Part shown: positions 13,335 to 16,670 of the stretch, one piece after another
How the letters are laid out: each line of letters starts with the position of its first letter
Numbering within the stretch: position 1 is the stretch's first letter
Made by a program: the position numbers and the translations under genes
The notes under the pieces: generated by a model
Databases searched by the model: none
What the model saw: only the letters and a program-made list of their open reading frames with translations
What the model was told of the DNA's origin: nothing
Assembly (NCBI GenBank): GCA_900766165.1
Contig: CAAFUK010000111.1
Location: 1-16,670 of the forward strand
Length of the DNA: 16,670 bases
From: an uncultured Collinsella sp.
GTDB taxonomy: Bacteria; Actinomycetota; Coriobacteriia; Coriobacteriales; Coriobacteriaceae
Direction: 5' to 3'

Positions 13335-14357
13335 ATGAGCAAAGAGTGTGTCGAGCAGGTCGAAGGCGCAGGGGCTTCGGTGCCGATGACCGATATATCG
13401 AACATTGATGTGCCCGAGGGCACCGACGAGCTCAGCCGTAGCACCCGCCGCGCTTGGCGCGAGCGCCTTAACGATGCGTCGTCGCGCAAGATGATCACGG
13501 GCGTCTTGGCTACGCTGGTGGGCGGTTCGTTTTGGGGCTTCTCGGGCACCAGCGCGAGCTTTCTGTTCGATACCTACCACGTCGATACCTTGTGGCTTAT
13601 GAGCGTGCGCCAGATTCTCGCCGGGCTGCTCTTTATGGCCGTGGTTGTTACGCGCGACCGCGAGCGCCTGGTTAAGCTCTGGACCACACCTGCCGACCGC
13701 AGGCGGCTGTTGCTTTTTACCGCTTTTGGCCTGCTGTTTAACCAGTTTTGCTACCTTTCGGCCGTGCGCCTGACCAATGCCGGAACCGCGACGGTGCTTC
13801 AGTGCCTGCAACTGGTCATCATCATGGGCTACACCTGCGTGACCGATCGTCGTATGCCGCGCACGCGCGAGGTCATCGGCATTGGCCTGGCCCTTGGCGG
13901 CACGTTTTTAATCGCCACCGGAGGTGATCCCACCAGCCTGAACATCTCGCCGCTCGGCTTGATCGCGGGCCTCATGTGTGCGGTCAGCGCCACCTGCATG
14001 GCAGTGATTCCCGCTAAGATTCTGCCCGAATATGGCAGCCCCATCGTCACGGGTTCGGCTATGCTCACGGCAGGCATCGTTTCGTGCGCCGTGGTTCAGC
14101 CTTGGGCGCATATGCCGGCGCTCGACGCTGCCGGTATCGAGGCGCTCGCGGTGTTCGTGGTTATCGGCTCGTTTTTTTCTTTCATTCTCTATATGCAGGG
14201 CGGTAAGGACATCGGCTCGGTGCGTGCGAGCCTCATCGGAACTGTGGAGCCGGTTTCGGCGACCATCACCAGCGCCGTTATGCTGGGCACGGTGTTTTTG
14301 CCGACCGACCTTATCGGCTTTGCCATGATCATCGTGATGATGTTCCTCACGGTGTAG
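13335..14357 (+). CDS. EamA/DMT-family transporter
   Basis: A 340-residue inner-membrane permease of the drug/metabolite transporter superfamily; substrate unknown (amino acids, metabolites or drugs in relatives). About 50 hydrophilic N-terminal residues precede two EamA repeats (roughly 53-195 and 205-340), each with about five membrane segments. The first begins ITGVLATLVGGSFWGFSGTS. The second repeat has the typical closing signature RASLIGTVEPVSATITSAVM (297-316). The gene starts at ATG 13335 behind GGGGGAG. The frame is open from 13128, but the extra stretch lacks a ribosome site and is not hydrophobic in the family pattern. It is divergent from tRNA-Val and is followed 149 bp later by the DUF4012 gene. 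Confidence 0.92.
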   Translation: MSKECVEQVEGAGASVPMTDISNIDVPEGTDELSRSTRRAWRERLNDASSRKMITGVLATLVGGSFWGFSGTSASFLFDTYHVDTLWLMSVRQILAGLLFMAVVVTRDRERLVKLWTTPADRRRLLLFTAFGLLFNQFCYLSAVRLTNAGTATVLQCLQLVIIMGYTCVTDRRMPRTREVIGIGLALGGTFLIATGGDPTSLNISPLGLIAGLMCAVSATCMAVIPAKILPEYGSPIVTGSAMLTAGIVSCAVVQPWAHMPALDAAGIEALAVFVVIGSFFSFILYMQGGKDIGSVRASLIGTVEPVSATITSAVMLGTVFLPTDLIGFAMIIVMMFLTV

Positions 14358-14506
14358 CTGGCGCCGCCGCCAAGATAGAAAAGGTGTTGTGCCGCATTTT
14401 CGCCAATTGATGTCCGTGTCTGGAGTTTAGCTGTCGATGCTCAAAATGCCATAAACTAGTAACGTTATGGACTTTTTCATTGCGACTCAATTGCGAGGAT
14501 TTCTTT

Positions 14507-16670
14507 ATGGCTGGTAATCACTTTAAGGGCAGCGATAGCGGCCGCCCTGCAGTTCCGCCGCGTCCGAATGGGGCTAGTAAGGCCGGCACGCCGGGCGGCG
14601 CTGGACAGGGCGGTTCCGGTAAGCGCGTGTCCCCGGGCGAGACGGCGATGTTTACCGCTCTGTGCGAGCAGTCTCAAAAGGCAAAAAAGACCGGCCGTGC
14701 AAGAGGGAATGTCTTTGCGGACGGTGCAACCTCCACGTCGCAGCCGAGCGGGACTCCTTCGGTACCCGCGAACAACGCGGGTGCTGCCAACGCCGCGAAT
14801 GGCGCCGGCAACGTTAATGCCGGCAAGGCCGCCAACAATACTCCCTCTGCCGGTGGCGCGGGGCTTACGGGTAACCTTGGCACGATTTACACCGGCGCCT
14901 CCGAGACTGGCACGTTCGCCCGCCTGGATGATAGCGGTGCCGAGTTTGCGGGCTCGGGTTCCAAGGAAGATTATTACGATTTTGGCTTGAACTACGGTAG
15001 CGACGCTTCGTCGAGTTCGACCTCTGACGGTCTGGTCCGTCATCGCCATCGCAAGGGCGAGCGCAAAAAGCGTCACACCGGCGCCATTATTGCCGCTGTA
15101 GTCGCGGTGCTTCTCGTTGCGCTTGGCGCAAGCGGCTTTATGCTGCTTAACTCGGCAAAGACCGTAAAGAGCGAAGCGAAGGAGACTGTCGAGATCGTCG
15201 GTGGCCTTAAGGACAAGGTCACGTCGGGCGATTTTTCGACGCTGCCTGACGACGCGAAGAAGATCGATGAGCTTTGCGGCAGCATGAAGGCGGAGACCTC
15301 GAGCCCGCTGTGGACGGCGGCTTCGTTTATCCCGGTGTATGGCAGCGACATCAATGCGGCCCGCACCATGATCGACGCCCTATCCGATGTCTCGAGCAAT
15401 GCGCTGGTTCCCATGGCCGATAACCTTTCGCAGGCCACGCCCGGCAAGCTGTTTCAGGACGGCATGATTAACGTGTCCGCGCTGCAGGCGGTCGCCGATT
15501 CGCTTTCCAGCAGCTCGAAGGTGTTCAAGAGCGCCAACGAGAAGATCCAGAGCATTGGCGATACTCATATTTCCCAGGTGACCGAGCTGGTCGATAAGGC
15601 AAAGGATGGCTTTGCCACCCTAAGCGGCGCGGTCGATGCGGCGGAGAAGGTCGCCCCCGTCCTTCCCCAGATGCTCGGTGCCAACGGCCAGACGCGCAAC
15701 TACCTTGTGTACGCCATGAACAACGTTGAGATTCGTGCTTGCGGCGGCTTTGGCGGCTCGCAGGGTCTGATTTCGGTTACCGACGGCCAGATGTCGATCG
15801 GCGACTTTGTTCCCCGTATTGGACTGAGCGAGGATGAAGCGGTCGAGAGCGTCGACGAAGAGGATGAGGCGCTGTTTGGCAATCACAGCAACCTGTACAA
15901 CTCGGGTAACACCTATTCGCCCGACTGGCCGCGCAACTCGCAGCGTGTCGCCGCTCTGTGGAAGTCCGAGTATGGCCAAGACGTTGATGGCGTCATCGGT
16001 ATCGACCCGGTGTTCCTGCAGTATCTGCTGGGCCTTGTCGGCAATGTCTCGCTGCCCGACGGCACGGTTGTCGACGGCACCAATGCGGCCAAAGTCCTCA
16101 TGCACGACGTGTACTGGAACTATCCGGTCGAGGAGTCGGACGGCATCTTTGCAGCCGTTGCCAGCGCCGCCTTCGACAAGATTCTCGGCGGCATCGGTGA
16201 TGTCGATGTTACGAAGCTCGTCAGCGCCGTTGAGCGTGGTGCCGAAGAGGGCCGCCTGATCGCGTGGATGAAAAACGACGACGAGCAGAACGCTATCAAG
16301 GAAATGAACATCGACGCCTCGCTGCCCGATCCGGACGACCCGAGCCAGGATCCCGTTGCCGGTGTCTACTTTAACAACCTGAGCTTCTCCAAGCTCGATT
16401 GGTACCTCAACGCCGATACGCAGATTGGCCAGGGCGTCAAGAATGGCGACGGCACGTGCTCCTATCGCATCACCGTCACCCTGACGAACATCATGACGCA
16501 GGAAGAGGCCGGCAAGCTGCCCGACTACGTTGCGGCGAGCGCACCCGATGCCGCGCGTGATGACGAGCGCCTGAATGTCTCGCTGTTCGCCCCGACGGGT
16601 GGCAACATTTCGGACCTTACCGTCGAGGGCACCCAGTTTGGGCTTGGCGCTGCCACGTGGCATGGCATTC
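14507..16670 (+). CDS. DUF4012-family membrane-anchored surface protein (3' end beyond window)
   Basis: An open frame of 721 codons runs from ATG 14507 to the window edge without a stop; GAGGAT lies 7 nt before the start. Residues 1-185 are low-complexity, rich in Gly, Ala, Asn and Ser, and end in a basic patch (RHRHRKGERKKRH). A single membrane segment follows at about 193-215 (AIIAAVVAVLLVALGASGFM), so the N-terminus should be cytoplasmic and the rest outside. Residues 397-560 carry the DUF4012 core: RNYLVYAMNNVEIRACGGF, GGSQGLISVTDG, and IGDFVP. DUF4012 proteins are common in Actinobacteria, often near envelope polysaccharide genes; their role is not established, and a cell-envelope function is inferred. 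The C-terminus is missing. Confidence 0.88.
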   Translation, partial: MAGNHFKGSDSGRPAVPPRPNGASKAGTPGGAGQGGSGKRVSPGETAMFTALCEQSQKAKKTGRARGNVFADGATSTSQPSGTPSVPANNAGAANAANGAGNVNAGKAANNTPSAGGAGLTGNLGTIYTGASETGTFARLDDSGAEFAGSGSKEDYYDFGLNYGSDASSSSTSDGLVRHRHRKGERKKRHTGAIIAAVVAVLLVALGASGFMLLNSAKTVKSEAKETVEIVGGLKDKVTSGDFSTLPDDAKKIDELCGSMKAETSSPLWTAASFIPVYGSDINAARTMIDALSDVSSNALVPMADNLSQATPGKLFQDGMINVSALQAVADSLSSSSKVFKSANEKIQSIGDTHISQVTELVDKAKDGFATLSGAVDAAEKVAPVLPQMLGANGQTRNYLVYAMNNVEIRACGGFGGSQGLISVTDGQMSIGDFVPRIGLSEDEAVESVDEEDEALFGNHSNLYNSGNTYSPDWPRNSQRVAALWKSEYGQDVDGVIGIDPVFLQYLLGLVGNVSLPDGTVVDGTNAAKVLMHDVYWNYPVEESDGIFAAVASAAFDKILGGIGDVDVTKLVSAVERGAEEGRLIAWMKNDDEQNAIKEMNIDASLPDPDDPSQDPVAGVYFNNLSFSKLDWYLNADTQIGQGVKNGDGTCSYRITVTLTNIMTQEEAGKLPDYVAASAPDAARDDERLNVSLFAPTGGNISDLTVEGTQFGLGAATWHGI

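Noticed and set aside
15620..16663. Minus-strand 347-residue frame
   Set aside because: Antisense shadow of the DUF4012 gene, whose plus frame has clear domain motifs.

Overview
The window looks like part of a chromosome from a Collinsella-like member of the Coriobacteriia (Actinomycetota). The evidence is the high GC content, the gene types (2-hydroxyacid dehydrogenase, acetyl-type MetA, cytosolic M16C protease, DUF4012 cell-surface protein) and my memory of related proteins. No rRNA or marker protein is present, so the assignment is an inference.

Left part (1-4600). A lactate/2-hydroxyisocaproate dehydrogenase gene (minus) diverges from metA (plus). Next comes a gene for an AbiEi-antitoxin-like/PD-(D/E)XK-like protein (2637-3599), bracketed by two same-direction arrays of an unrecognised 18-nt repeat. 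Each array ends in a long hairpin. A convergent 5-formyltetrahydrofolate cyclo-ligase gene (minus) follows.

Middle (4591-8188). A 1012-residue presequence-protease-like M16C metallopeptidase (minus) lies upstream of the cyclo-ligase gene, separated from it by a palindromic GGGACAGG element. The 559-bp divergent gap behind the peptidase holds a third, palindromic form of the 18-nt repeat. It also holds a dense GAGAGATA repeat field with a near-perfect 23/25-nt hairpin, an operator-like palindrome and a good promoter. All of these lie in front of an AlbA/Schlafen-type ATP-binding regulator gene (8189-9655).

Right-middle (9756-12677). Accessory-looking genes: an unknown 163-residue protein (minus), an HNH endonuclease (plus), a 94-residue zinc-ribbon protein (plus) and a DUF5710 protein with two further CxxC pairs (minus). 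Their content hints at nucleic-acid defence, but no complete known system is visible.

Right end (12971-16670). tRNA-Val(GAC) on the minus strand with its own promoter and terminator, a DMT/EamA transporter, and a large DUF4012 membrane protein gene running off the window.

The most unusual signal is the 18-nt repeat family (consensus GAGCGTGGATTWTCGGAC). In the two tandem arrays the units alternate between 22- and 29-bp (once 28-bp) periods, giving a 51-bp super-unit. At the third locus the same unit is arranged as a two-by-two inverted palindrome.
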